From Aureobasidium sp. EXF-3400 (taxonomy: Eukaryota; Ascomycota; Dothideomycetes; Dothideales; Saccotheciaceae), in NCBI GenBank assembly GCA_024195585.1, contig SWBL01000097.1, forward strand, positions 85,807 through 149,806: a stretch of 64,000 nucleotides of DNA. Direction: 5' to 3'. Made by a program: the position numbers and the translations under genes. This document shows, piece by piece, positions 1 through 10,776 of the stretch (position 1 is its first letter; every line of letters starts with the position of its first letter). Below the pieces are notes generated by a model that saw only the letters and a program-made list of their open reading frames with translations, did no database searches and was not told where the DNA came from.

Positions 1-1460
1 ACAGACATGATGGTGAACTTGTCGAGCACAAGGAGAAGGTCCGCGCCATCTCTATCGAGCTTACTACCGCCATCAACAGACTCGCTGCCGAGAAGAACAA
101 ACTCTCCGAGCGTGACCAACACATTGACCGTCTTCGCAACGAGCTTATTGGTCAGCAAGAGCTCCAGTCAACCTTCCGCACACAGATCGACCGCCTGAAG
201 TCCGAGTACCAGTCTCACGAGACATTGTTCAAGGCCATGCAGGACGACCGTGATGGTGCAAGAGAAGATGCCGACAGATACCAGCGTAACCTCCAAAGAG
301 TCACTCAGGAGCGTACTGAGATCAGCAACAGACTCGAGGAGGTTCAGACCAACCTCGAGACTCTTCGCAAGGAGGCTCTCATCTCTGCCGAGCGTCTGAG
401 AAAGTACGAGCTCGACCAGGACGAGAAGATCCACGAGATCAACCGTCTCAAGGAAGAGCTCCGCAAGTCTCGCAGCAGAGAGGAGGAGTCTGGCTCCGAG
501 CTTCTCATCATCTCCGAGAAGTTCAGCCAGTCCAATCGTGACATCAGCAAGCTCAAGGATACCCTCCGTACCGTCGAGGGCGAGCGTGATGAGCTCACTC
601 ACATCGTCGATGTCAAGAACCGCGAGATCAAGTCCACCATCGCCAGACACGACGAGGTTCAGACTCTTCTCCTCGAGAAAACCACTCAACTCGACGCCCT
701 CAGACGCGAACTCTCCATCTTCGAAGACCGCCTCCGCAGCGCCGAGCTCGAGAGAGACGAAAAGCACGAAGCCCTCGAGCACTCCCGCGAGCAACACAAA
801 CTCGTCATCATCACCCGCGACGAGCTCCAAAACGAACTCATCACCGCCCAAGGCAAAGTCGACGCCCACAAGCGTCAAATCAACCTCCTCACCGACACCG
901 CTCAAAAGACCGAACAACTCATCATCGACACCCGCGCCGAGATCACAAACCTCAATGGCGTGGTCAAGGGTCTCGAGCGCGAACGCCTCGACTGGCAAAA
1001 GAAAAACACCACCCTCACCGACCAGCTCGTCGAACTCAAGGGCCGCATCGTCATTCTCCAAACCGAGATCCACGAAGCCGGTGCTGAGCGCGAGGGTCTC
1101 CGCGACGAGCTGCGCAGATCCCGCGAGGAGCTTGAGGAAGTCACCGAGACCATCACTCAAGACGGATCCGCAGAGTTTGAATTTGAACTCGAAAACATGC
1201 GCGCTATGCTGCGTGAGGCCCGCGAGCAAAAGGAACAGGCTATTGCTGCCCGTGCTTCTGCTGACCGCGAGCGTGATGAGGTTTACTCCAAATATGAGTC
1301 CAAGTGCCGTGAACTCGAGCGCTTTGAGGAGGAGTCTGCGAGCCAGATGCGTGCGATTGCTCAGTCTTCGGGTAGTAAGAGTTCGACCACCACTACTACT
1401 AAGAAGAGCAGTAGATCTTCTGCTGGCGGTAGTATGATGCGTACTGAATCGCATTCATGA
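1..1460 (+). CDS. Coiled-coil protein, C-terminal part (5' end outside window)
   Basis: The frame is already open at the left edge and ends with TGA at 1458-1460, so only the last ~485 residues are visible. Almost the whole visible protein is charged heptad-like sequence rich in E, R, K, L and Q with no proline, which predicts one long alpha-helical coiled coil. The last ~50 residues are a Ser/Thr/Lys-rich basic tail. No catalytic motif is visible. Such proteins are usually structural or tethering (cytoskeleton, septum, Golgi or eisosome), but the sequence does not allow a choice. The opposite strand also has a long open frame (168-1454), a by-product of the biased GAG/CTC codon use. I am confident that it is coding; its function is unknown. 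Confidence 0.8.
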   Translation, partial: RHDGELVEHKEKVRAISIELTTAINRLAAEKNKLSERDQHIDRLRNELIGQQELQSTFRTQIDRLKSEYQSHETLFKAMQDDRDGAREDADRYQRNLQRVTQERTEISNRLEEVQTNLETLRKEALISAERLRKYELDQDEKIHEINRLKEELRKSRSREEESGSELLIISEKFSQSNRDISKLKDTLRTVEGERDELTHIVDVKNREIKSTIARHDEVQTLLLEKTTQLDALRRELSIFEDRLRSAELERDEKHEALEHSREQHKLVIITRDELQNELITAQGKVDAHKRQINLLTDTAQKTEQLIIDTRAEITNLNGVVKGLERERLDWQKKNTTLTDQLVELKGRIVILQTEIHEAGAEREGLRDELRRSREELEEVTETITQDGSAEFEFELENMRAMLREAREQKEQAIAARASADRERDEVYSKYESKCRELERFEEESASQMRAIAQSSGSKSSTTTTTKKSSRSSAGGSMMRTESHS

Positions 1461-1671
1461 TTTGGATTGGGGATCAAGGAGAGGATTAACCAGATTGAAG
1501 GAATGAATGAATGTCCCAAAGGTCTTTAATTAATGGCGGAGCTTTTCCTTTGTATTGTAACTCACTCTTACGAATCTGAATTTATTTGCGATTCTTTCCT
1601 CTCGGTGTCTCAAAGTTGCAATTCTCGATTATTCATCTCTCTTATTACTTTCTACATCTTCTTCCTCTCCT

Positions 1672-3978
1672 CTACTCCTTATACACCCAAATCAACATAC
1701 TCTGATAATCAGCCAAGTTCCACTCCAAATTCAATCCTCCATTCATCAGCGTATTTCCACTCAACGTGCCATTAAACACCCCACTCTCCACCCTATACCT
1801 TGCCGTCGCATTCAAGCCTTGCATCCTCAACGGAGGCGGAGCAGGTTTAATAACCGCTTGTTGCTGGAACGCAAACAATACTGCTGTATTTTCGTCTTCA
1901 GAGACAAATTGCACAGCAGGCCAATTGCTATCTCCAGGCCATGCAATACGGTAAAAGGCACCTGAAATAACGATCGGGTTAATTTTCTCATGGGTGGCGA
2001 TGATGGAGGGGATGGCTGCGCGTTCTTCGGCAGAGAGGTCGACGGGGTTGAGTTCGAAGCCGAAGGAGCCACACATGAGGGCCACATGAGCGCGATACTC
2101 AATGGAGATGTTGCGGTTAGTGAGGCCATTAGGGACTTTAGACACATGACAAGCCATTGCAGATAATGGATATGCAAGTGATGTTCCCAATTGAATGGTC
2201 AAGCGATCGGAGGCATCTGTGTTATCAGACGTCCAGGATTGAGGATAGTAGTGTAGGATTCCGGCGTCGAAGCGGCCGCCGCCGGATGCGCAGCCTTCCC
2301 AAAGAATGGAAGGGTATGAGCCGGTCAAGTTGTCCATGACGCGATACATGCCTAGAGTGTATGCGTAGTCTGCGGCTGGCGAAGACATCTCATGTATACC
2401 TCTGTTGTTGTCCCATTTGATGTAGGAGATATTGGCAGAGTTAATGATACCGGAAATGGCATTGATGAGATAATCCTGGACTTCTGGGAGTCCGAGGTTC
2501 AAGACTAATTGAGTGCGGGTGAGTGTGCGGAGATGGTTGCCGGCATGCATGACCCAATCGGGATGTTCATGATACAGAGTAGAGTTTGGATTGACCATCT
2601 CAGGTTCAACCCAGATACCGAAGGAGAGATCGTTGGTGGTGTTTGCGACTGCATAGCTATCAACAGTGTTGACGTAAGGACCCAGACCATTGGGGAAGCG
2701 AGCAGGGTTTGGTGTCCAATCTCCCAGACCAGCGGTATCGTTTGTGCGAGCATATGGTGCAGTGCCAAACCAACCATCGTCCATGACGAACAGCTTGATA
2801 CCGAGTTCAGCAGTCTCCGATGCAAGGTTCTCAAGCGAAGACTCATTGATATTGGCACCAAGACCTTCCCACGAATTGAGCAGAACCGGTCTTGTCTCGA
2901 AAGTGTGGGTTGATCTCGAAAGATGATTACGGTATAGATCATGGAAAGATCTCGACATACCGCCAATACCTTCAGATGAGTAGATCGCAACAGCTTCAGG
3001 AGATTGGAAAGTTTGGCCAGGACCAACGGGAATGCTAGCATGGAGAGGATTCAAGCCGAGCAAAACTCTCACCAATCCATGAGAAAAGCGCTCAGCAGTT
3101 GCAGCAAAACTGCCAGTGTAGACAAGATTGAACCCCCAAGCTTCGCCAGAAGTCTCGGTTGTTGTGGGCGAGTGAAGAGCAAAGAAAGGGTTGTGGACGT
3201 GCGATGAGTATCCCTCAGTACTTCTGAAGCCAGTCTCGCCAAAGTCGACGTTTCTGATGACTCTGTTGGCTTCGTGAGACCAATCACCTTGCAGCTCCAG
3301 CATCTTCAGGTCGAGATTCGGAAGATCAGTGCTGAAACTAGCCGCTCGTTCGATAGAAATGTTGTTGGTGCCATTGTTGGTGATCTGAAAACTTCTTGCA
3401 ATAGCGTTGTATTCAGGGAAGACTGAGTATGACAGGGCGGCAGAGATATCCGAGTAGTTGTCATATAGCTTGACGATAAGAGTGGTAACCTCTCCCTCTT
3501 TACCAAAAGTCGCAGGAAGCCCAATCAACGATGGTTTCCCTTGGACAATCTCATGGCTTTGGTATGTAAAAGCAGAGACGGTATCACCATCAGCATGACT
3601 GATATGAATAGCAGGAAGGCGGAAATCGCTACGACCGACATCCGGGAACTCGCGGCGAACATTGGTTAAACCAGGAGTGCCCACGTTGTCTAAGCCTGTG
3701 CTCCATCCTGAATTGGACAGATACACTGGGGGAGTAAAGTCATCTACTGGTCCGCCGAAGTGATCAGAGACGAGGTCTCCAGAACGAGGGTCGACATGAA
3801 AGCGGTATGAAACACCAGCACCGCTTAGTGAGAAGTTTGTGCCAGAGGCAGTGATGTCTGAAAGTCATATTAGCTCCCATACAGCAATATCGTGCTTAAT
3901 TATTGACATACCTCCACTAACACAAGCCACCAGCCCAGCAACGAGCGAAAGCCGAAACAAACGATTCGTAGAAAACAT
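1672..3978 (-). CDS. Secreted alpha-galactosidase, GH36 (AglC type)
   Basis: Hydrolyses terminal alpha-1,6-galactose from raffinose-type oligosaccharides and galactomannan. Two exons, 3978-3912 and 3857-1672, are joined across a 54-nt intron (GTATGT...CAG) and give 750 residues, the usual size for fungal GH36. Residues 1-22 (MFSTNRLFRLSLVAGLVACV...) are a signal peptide. GH36 hallmarks are clear: the DDGWFG block, KWDNNRG with the predicted nucleophile Asp ~505, the CxSGGGRxD block, and SDNTDA with the acid/base Asp ~567. Several N-x-S/T sites fit a secreted glycoprotein. A TATA-like element lies about 60 bp upstream. Family assignment is firm; the precise substrate preference is inference. 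Confidence 0.93.
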
Positions 3979-4692
3979 GGCAAAAACTCAATGATTGAGA
4001 GAAAAGTCCTGGCCCACAAAACACAGGCGCATCATTTATATATGTCTTAGCACAACCGGCAAAATACTGTCTTGGCTGACTGTTGATCATGGAAGAAAAG
4101 CTGGAGATCGACATGGGATGTGGGGTAGATTTGAGTAGAGGGGAAACGAAGTGGTGGTTGAATCGAGCGCCTCGCTGTCGTGCCTGCTGCGCACATGGCG
4201 TGGTACAGGTACAATACACCGTGGAAGTTGGAGGCTTTCGGATGCAACCCTAGCGACCAGTCGGACCGAGCAATATATTGAGGTTGAACTTCCCTAGTGC
4301 ACATATTGCAGACTTACTCAAACACTACCATCTGTCTGCTCAGAGACGGATTGACCTACGCAGGCTCATTACTGTTCCTTTCATGAGTATGAGGATTCAT
4401 CGGCTGTCTGATCTCCTCATACACGCAGCAAGATGGCGGGTGGATGCATGCAGATGAACAGCAGAAGGGGCAGGTGGTAGAAAATGTAAGTGACGTGCAG
4501 GAATATCCCAGCCTCCCCAGGTGGAGAAGAAGCTTGAAAGCGGGGTTCACAGCGGCACCAGCGGGATCTGGCGGGGTGGCGAGGCGGAATCGCCAAGCAT
4601 TAGTACGACAACGAGGATACCACGGGTTGTGCAGAGAGGATGAAGAAAAGCTCCTTGCGGATGTCATATAAATGCTCAAGACCTACAAAGAA
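3979..4692. other. Spacer: promoter of GH36 gene, no gene seen
   Basis: This 714-bp stretch lies between the start of the alpha-galactosidase and the 3' end of the hydrolase gene, both on the minus strand. Short frames on both strands overlap each other, lack family motifs and have no convincing splice partners. Apart from the TATA-like box I see nothing. Confidence 0.5.
4035..4042 (-). promoter_or_regulatory. TATA-like element of the alpha-galactosidase gene
   Basis: On the minus strand this reads TATATAAA, 57-64 bp upstream of the ATG at 3978, a sensible position for a fungal TATA box. It supports that start codon. Confidence 0.45.
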
Positions 4693-5781
4693 TCACCCTA
4701 GCCTCAACACTCTAACAGCATTTCCACCCATAACATCTTCCCTACCCTGTTCATCAGCACCAAACACCCCACCCACAGCCCTCTCATTCGTCTTGACAGA
4801 AAGCCACTGCCCCTCATCCTCATCAAGCGGAGGAAAGAATGGATGATCAGTTCCAAACATCAATCTATCTTTCCCACTAGCTTCCATGGCAGCTTTCAAC
4901 CCCGCTTCTCCATAAACCACTGCGTCGAGATAGATATTCGTCTTCAGGATATCCCAGATAGATCTTCTGCCTGCGATTTTGTTTGCTTGCTTTAGATGTC
5001 CGTCGTGAGCAATGCAGGATTCGATTCTGCCGGCGAGGAAAGGTAGGGTGCCGCCGGAATGGGCAAGCAACATTTCCAGACTCGGGAATTTGTCGAAGAC
5101 GCCTGAGAGGATGGCACGGGTGATGGCGATGGTTGTTTCGAGGGGGAAACCCAGGGCGAGTGGGAGAACGTGTCCGTACTCTGCTGCTCTATCGCCATAT
5201 ACAGAGGCGGGAAGACCATAATGAGGGTGCAAGAAGACGAGCTGATTGGTAGATTGTAGAGCAGACCAGATGGGTTCGAGAGCTGGGTCGTCTAGTCCAT
5301 TACCCAGACCTGAAGTACCAATGATGACGCCGCGGAAATGTGAGAGGGTGGTCAATCGCTTGATCTCAGCAACGACTGCATCTGCACCTGCACTGAGTGG
5401 TAGAGTGCCAAACGCGTATAGGCGACCTGGGTGACGAGAACACACTTGCTCAACATCATCGTTGATCTGTGTTGCCACAGAGGCAGCATCAGAAGCATCA
5501 CACCAATCTAGCCATGGATTCGCGAGAGAGATGACACTGATGTCGATGTGGTGTTTATCCATAAACTTGATCTTTTCCTCTTCTTCGTAGTATTCAGGAC
5601 CAATGGGGCGTCCGCGTGCAGTAGATGTTGCTGCATCTTCGCTGGGCAAAATCACAAGTCTTTCTCCGGCTGATGGATTGTCTGCAAAGGTGCGCATGTA
5701 AGGGACATCGGAGCGTGAGCGAAGGAGCGAAACATATGCCGGTGGGTAGATGTGTGTATGAACATCGACAACTGGTGCCAT
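4693..5781 (-). CDS. Amidohydrolase-2 family protein, ACMSD-like decarboxylase/hydrolase
   Basis: Single-exon gene of 362 residues. It starts MAPVVDVHTHIYP, the N-terminal HxH metal-binding motif of the ACMSD/amidohydrolase-2 family. Further metal or catalytic positions appear in order: FLHPHYG (His), LLAHSGG (His) and GTDHPFF (Asp) near the C terminus, forming a TIM-barrel Zn enzyme. Known members decarboxylate aminocarboxymuconate semialdehyde, 5-carboxyvanillate, gamma-resorcylate or related aromatic acids, mostly in the cytosol. The specific substrate cannot be read here. It is divergent from a 2-oxoglutarate dioxygenase across 435 bp, so the two may be co-expressed. Family confidence is high, substrate low. 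Confidence 0.88.
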   Translation of the reverse strand: MAPVVDVHTHIYPPAYVSLLRSRSDVPYMRTFADNPSAGERLVILPSEDAATSTARGRPIGPEYYEEEEKIKFMDKHHIDISVISLANPWLDWCDASDAASVATQINDDVEQVCSRHPGRLYAFGTLPLSAGADAVVAEIKRLTTLSHFRGVIIGTSGLGNGLDDPALEPIWSALQSTNQLVFLHPHYGLPASVYGDRAAEYGHVLPLALGFPLETTIAITRAILSGVFDKFPSLEMLLAHSGGTLPFLAGRIESCIAHDGHLKQANKIAGRRSIWDILKTNIYLDAVVYGEAGLKAAMEASGKDRLMFGTDHPFFPPLDEDEGQWLSVKTNERAVGGVFGADEQGREDVMGGNAVRVLRLG

Positions 5782-6216
5782 GATTGTGACGGTGTGTTTG
5801 TGTGTGGTGTGTTAGAGGGAAATTGTGGATGTATGGGAAGAACAGAGAGTCAGGTGCTGGCAATTTTCAGTCTGACAGCTACAGCTGTACATGTCACGCC
5901 ATGACCAGCGGTGAGTTGAACACCTGGTCTTTTGTGTCTGATCAATAACATAAACTTACAGCGATAGGAGAGCGATATGATAAGAAAGACCGGAACAGAA
6001 GGTGTAGCTCACCCCGCATTTGGGAACCCCACCACGATAGGGACATACTTCGCCTATCGAAGCACGACAGAGATAAGAAATGGCTGGCGCGAAGGTGGTG
6101 GAACGATAAGCAGAGCTGAAGAGGAGATGAAAAGATACAAATACCGCAAGTGCATCTTTTGCAGTTGTTGTTAGTCATTCTTCACCAACATCTTACCTGA
6201 AAACGATATCGAAATC
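5782..6216. promoter_or_regulatory. Bidirectional promoter region
   Basis: A 435-bp intergenic region between two divergently transcribed genes (hydrolase leftwards, dioxygenase rightwards). No conserved gene is visible in it; the frames at 5942-6178 (minus) and 5977-6174 (plus) overlap each other and show no family resemblance. Confidence 0.5.
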
Positions 6217-7336
6217 ATGAGCACTCCTACGGTCACTACAGCGGTGGGCGCCGATAATCTTACCATTCCCGTGAATATTGCAAGCTGCGTGATGCAGAAC
6301 TCCGACTGACAGAGCTAGCTCATCGACTTCTCTGCCTTCCAGACGACGGACCCTACCATCCGTGAAGCTACAGCCAAAGCTATCCTATCAGGCTTCCAAA
6401 CAGCAGGCTTCATCTACATCCGCAATCACGGCATTGACAAAGCGGCAGTTGAAGAAGCATTCAAGTACAGCGCAGAGTTCTTCAAGAGACCAGTCAGCCA
6501 AAAAGAGCAGCTTGCATGGACGACACCGGAAGCCAACCGTGGTTACGTCCGTCAAGGACGTGAAAAGACGACGGATCTTGTAGATCCTGTCGAGATCGAG
6601 AAACAAAGAGCCCTCGAAGGAGCCGATCTGAAAGAGTCTCTAGAAATCGGTCGTGAAGGTGTTGAAGGATTGGAAAACCGATGGCCGGATCGATTTGACG
6701 AAGAGGGTGGAGTCTTCAGAGAAAAGATGTTAAGCTTTTTCGAGATCTGCAAAGACCTCCATGTGCAAGTGATGCAGGCCATTGCCGTTGGTCTGGGCAT
6801 CGACGAGCACTGGTTTGACAAGTTCTGCAACGCAGGCGACAACACTTTGAGGCTGTTGCACTACCCTGGAGTGGACAGCAAAGTGTTTGCCGAGAACAAG
6901 AACAGCGTGCGAGCAGGAGCCCACACCGACTATGGTTAGTAAAATCAAGGATTCCTGTCAAATATAGCTAACAAATGCAGGATCGATAACGCTGCTCTTC
7001 CAAGACGCTCGCGGTGGGCTGCAGGTGCTGTCACCGATGGGAACATATGTGAATGCAACACCCATCGCAGACACGATCGTAGTCAACGCAGGAGATTTGC
7101 TGGCAAGATGGAGCAATGACACGATCAAGAGTACCAAGCATCGGGTTGTTGAGCCGCCAGTCAAGGCGGATGCAGACTTCCATCCAGCGAGATACTCGAT
7201 GGCATATTTCTGCAACCCCAACTTTGACAGGTTCATCGATGCGATTCCCGGAACATTCGATGAGGCCAAGCAGAAGAAGTACCAGGGGGTGAATAGTGGC
7301 GATTATCTGGTGCAGAGATTGACGGCGACTTATTGA
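6217..7336 (+). CDS. 2-oxoglutarate/Fe(II)-dependent dioxygenase (isopenicillin-N-synthase-like)
   Basis: Three exons, 6217-6270, 6319-6934 and 6981-7336, give 341 residues. The 48-nt and 46-nt introns restore a continuous frame (...NLTIP/LIDFSAF... and ...HTDY/G/SITLLF...). The DIOX_N-like N half contains GFIYIRNHGI. The C half carries the Fe(II) ligands HTD and a distal His (STKHRV), followed by the 2-oxoglutarate-binding RYS. This is the complete catalytic set of the IPNS/flavonol-synthase-like superfamily, which oxidises many small molecules in the cytosol. The substrate is unknown. The gene is head to head with an ACMSD-like hydrolase, which suggests a small catabolic unit. Confidence 0.9.
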
Positions 7337-7579
7337 TTAGAGGAGTGATCGAGGCATATGAAAGATTTCCCGGACACTACGAATGCATCTTGAATGATTT
7401 TTTCGATGTCTTGCATGGAGTGGATGGAGAGTTGAAGCAGAAAGAGAGCGAAATGTCGACCATCATCGGCCAAAGCGCAACCGAAGCAAACGCGAAATGC
7501 AGCTCCGTCATTTATTATCGTGCAGCTCTACCGTTCCACCCAAATACAAATTTCTATCTCACCTAAAATATACACCACA

Positions 7580-8290
7580 ATGCGCACCCACATGTCATGC
7601 TCAACGCGAGCACTCTACCGCGTCTTCGTCCAGCCAGCTCTAGCCACACGCACACGACCTATCGCCCAAACCCTCACACCTCTCACCACCCGCGCCTTCA
7701 GCACCACACCTCTGAGAGCAGCAGCAGGTAAACGACTACCCGAGAAGCGCAAACACCTCTGGGACGAAGAAATTCCCGCCAGACGCATCCAACTGGTCGA
7801 CCCAGAAACAGACTCACTCCAACCACCCGCCCGCCTGCGAGACGTTCTATCCAACCTCGACAAGAAAGCCTTTCGTATAGTCTGTGTCACTCAGCCGCCG
7901 GCGGGAGACTGGACAGAAGAATGGATACCTGTGTGCAAGATCGAAGACAAGAAGGCCGCTTATGAGGCTGAGAAGGAGAAGAAAAAGGTCAAGCAGCAGA
8001 AGATGGCTGCTGAGGGCACAAAGACACTGGAATTGAACTGGGCTATCGATGCGAATGACTTGGGACACAGGATGAAGAGGATGCAAGAGTTCTTGGGCCA
8101 GGGTAAGAAGGTCGAGATTATACTGGCTAGGAAGAAAGGTGGAAGAAGGGCTACTCCAGACGAGTGCGAGGCTTTGTTGCAAAAGATCAACGAGGCTGCA
8201 GAGACTGTCAAGGGGACCAAGGAGATCAAAAAGTTCGAGGGCAAGTTGGCTGGTACGGGCAATCTGACGTACGAAGGCCCCAAGCCCTGA
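7580..8290 (+). CDS. Mitochondrial translation initiation factor IF-3 (Aim23-like)
   Basis: Intronless, 236 residues from the ATG at 7580; an upstream frame extension from 7520 lacks an ATG context and is left out. The N terminus is Arg-rich with an RAFSTTPL presequence, a classic mitochondrial targeting and cleavage pattern. It then shows the IF-3 layout: an N-domain with PARLRDVLSNLD, a Lys/Glu-rich linker and a C-domain with KTLELNWAIDANDLGHRMKR and an EIILARKKG strand. It would bind the mitochondrial small subunit and help select the start codon. It is tail to tail with uL4m (49 bp) and forms part of a run of three mitochondrial translation genes. Confidence 0.88.
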   Translation: MRTHMSCSTRALYRVFVQPALATRTRPIAQTLTPLTTRAFSTTPLRAAAGKRLPEKRKHLWDEEIPARRIQLVDPETDSLQPPARLRDVLSNLDKKAFRIVCVTQPPAGDWTEEWIPVCKIEDKKAAYEAEKEKKKVKQQKMAAEGTKTLELNWAIDANDLGHRMKRMQEFLGQGKKVEIILARKKGGRRATPDECEALLQKINEAAETVKGTKEIKKFEGKLAGTGNLTYEGPKP

Positions 8291-8339
8291 GAGAACAGGA
8301 TATATTTGTACAGATACTAGAACATAGACGGCCAAGAGC

Positions 8340-9339
8340 CTAGACGACGAGCTTGACTCGTGATTGCAAGTCGCTCGAGTGCTTCTGGAAGATCTTGTCC
8401 AGCGCCTTCTTCTCAATCACCACGCGACCACCCTCGAGCAAGTCCTTGACGTCGACCTTGTCAACACTCAGGGCACGAGCCTCCTTGTCCATGCCGGGTT
8501 GTTGCAGAGCAGTGAAGAGCTTCTCTCTACGCTCGGCCGTGACGAACAGACTGCCACCGCTTGGGTTGCCCCACTTGTTCCATCGCAGCATGTCCTTCAA
8601 CCACCTCGCTGCACCAGCTCCCTCGACCTCGATCTCAGCAGGCGCATCCAACACGACCAGCTCGCCCTTCTTGTAGCGATAACTCAAAGCAGTCCTCCAG
8701 GCCAGGTCGTAGATCTTGCTAGGCAGGTCGGTGCTGAAGTCTCTAGGCTTGGGACCGAAAGCCACACCACCGCCCTTCAACATTGGCGACTTCTTGTCAC
8801 CGAGACGAGCTCTACCAGTTCCCTTTTGCGGACGGACCTTGCGGTTGGAACCGTGAACCTCGGAGCGCCATTTTGTGCTTGCAGTACCCTGGCGTGTGGC
8901 ATCTCCCTCAAAAACAATTGCGCGGTGCAGGATGTCGCGGCGCAGCGGCAGTAAAAGATGTGTGCTGGGATATGTGGTAACGGTTTTAGGCTCGACCGAG
9001 GGGAAGTCGTGGAGGGTGCATGTAGCGGTCGAGAGGAAGGGGTTTGGTGGTTGTTGGAAGGGGCGGCGAGACTCGTTCGCTGGTGTGGGAGGCGGCGGAG
9101 TGAATTGGTCGTTCAAGACAGGGGTAGTAGCGGTGGACGAGAGGGCGGCATCGCTGTAGGCCTGTGCAATGGTGGCAGCGGGAGCATCGGGGGTGGATGC
9201 AGGTAGAGATTCGGTGGCCAGTCCGCGCGCGAACACCTGGAACTTGTCAGTCGCTGCTTGGAAACAAATATTCAGACACACATACGGAAGGCGCGCTCCT
9301 CCAGCGGGCGCAAGTGACGACTGCTCTTCGTGTGGCCAT
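8340..9339 (-). CDS. YML6: Mitochondrial large-subunit ribosomal protein uL4m (Yml6)
   Basis: Two exons, 9339-9286 and 9236-8340, separated by a 49-nt intron with a CTGAC branch point, give 316 residues. The first exon encodes MATRRAVVTCARWRSAPS, a mitochondrial presequence that continues as VFARGLATES. The mature part has the uL4 signature: HRAIVFEGDATRQGTASTK, the RPQKGTGRARLGDKKSP loop, and AFGPKPRDFSTDLP, then the C-terminal Rossmann-like half. The alternative frame without the intron would begin upstream at a non-ATG codon and encode unlikely sequence, so the spliced start is preferred. The gene is divergent from mL38 with 167 bp between start codons. Confidence 0.9.
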
Positions 9340-9506
9340 TGTGTGTATGATTGGGTAGTGTAAGATGCGGTGGTGCCTTCCTTGCCGGCTTTCTCGACAC
9401 GAAAAAGTCGGGCTTGGCGTTGACTTTGGGGACGGTCGCGGCTTCCTGATGCAGCACCAGGAAGATTTCTGGCAGCAGTCACATCCACCTTCGCTCAGCA
9501 CACACA
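9340..9506. promoter_or_regulatory. Shared promoter of uL4m and mL38 genes
   Basis: Only 167 bp separate the two divergent start codons (9339 minus, 9507 plus). Both products join the same mitochondrial large subunit, so a common bidirectional promoter is likely. No specific site was identified. Confidence 0.5.
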
Positions 9507-10776
9507 ATGGCCTCGACCTCACGAGCGCTACGAGGCCTGTCGGCTCGCGCCTTTTCGACTTCGGCCCCGGTCTGCGAAGAAGTTGCCGCCATCACTACGG
9601 CCGCCGCAGCGACGACACAATCTCCGCCGCTCTCCTCGCTCGGCCAGGACAATGTCTTTACTCCCAGAGCCGAGCGCAAGCTCCTCCGTACCCGTGGTCT
9701 CACTCCTATCGGCTCTCGCAGACGTCGTGCCGCCATTCTCTCAGGCTCGCGCATTCCCTTTGAGCAATTGCCCTACCAATGTTTCCAAGAAGCCCGCAAA
9801 GTCTTGATCCAACACCGTGAAGAGAAGGTCCAGGACATCGAGACGGAGCGCCAGAAGATTGCCAGACTCAAGGCTCAATCCGTCGAGCCTCAGAATGAAC
9901 AACGGCACCAACACCGCGTCAACAGCATGGAGCGGTACTTGCACGAACTCAAGATTCACGCAGACATCAACGACCCCATGGTCAAGAGGAGGTTTGAAGA
10001 TGGCAAGGGTCAGTATTTCCTATCACGACCAGCATCGACAACACTAAAACCAAACAGGCGACATGGACAAGCCCATCTACCGCTACCTTGCCGACAAGAA
10101 GTGGCGCCAGTACGACCGCATGATCATCATGCAGCGTATCAACCAGATGAACGTCGTGCCAGACGTTCTTCCTACCATCGACCCTACCCTCAACGTCTCG
10201 CTCTCCTTTGGTCCCCGTGACGTCCAGCCTGGTGAATTCGTCGACAGCAGAGTCTCCGAGATCCCCGGCCACCTCAACATCCAACCCTACGACAAGGGCG
10301 AGCGCTACGTCAGCATCGCTATTGTCAACCCCGATGTGCCCAACGTCGAGGCAGATGGCTTCGACTACCGCTGCCACTTCCTCGCCTCAAACATCAAAAT
10401 CTCCCCCACTCAGACTTCCGTCTCGCTCGGCAAGCTGACTGACGACCAAGTCATTCTCCCCTGGCTACCCGCATACACCCAGAAGGGTCTTGCCTACAGC
10501 CGCATGTCCATCTTCGTCCTCGAGCAAAAGGACGGCCAAATCCTGGACGCACAGGCTCTATCACAACGCTACGAGCACAACGACTTTATCTTGAGGAGCT
10601 TTGTCGACAGACATGTATTGAAGCCTGTCGGTGTGAACTTGTTCAGAAGCAGACACGACGAGGGTACTGCTGGTGTCATGCAAAGAGCTGGAATCCCCGG
10701 TGGTGACGTCGAGTTCAAGAGGAAGAAGATTGAGCCCCTGCCTTACAAGAAGTTGCCTGGTTCGAGATACAGGTAG
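9507..10776 (+). CDS. MRPL35: Mitochondrial large-subunit ribosomal protein mL38 (MrpL35)
   Basis: Two exons, 9507-10008 and 10058-10776, with a 49-nt intron (frame rejoined as ...FEDGKG/DMDKPIYRYL), give 406 residues. The N terminus MASTSRALRGLSARAFSTSA is a mitochondrial presequence. The body matches fungal mL38/MrpL35: the RIPFEQLPYQCFQEARK region, a basic coiled segment, then the PEBP-like domain (NVSLSFGPRDVQPGEFVDS... to YDKGERYVSIAIVNPDVPN), ending in a basic tail. It is a structural component of the mitochondrial 54S subunit. It shares a short divergent promoter with uL4m. Confidence 0.9.

Noticed and set aside
168..1454. 428-codon open frame on the minus strand
   Set aside because: It is antisense to the coiled-coil gene and results from the skewed GAG/CTC-rich codons. 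The translated sequence is Leu/Glu/Val-rich with no domain.
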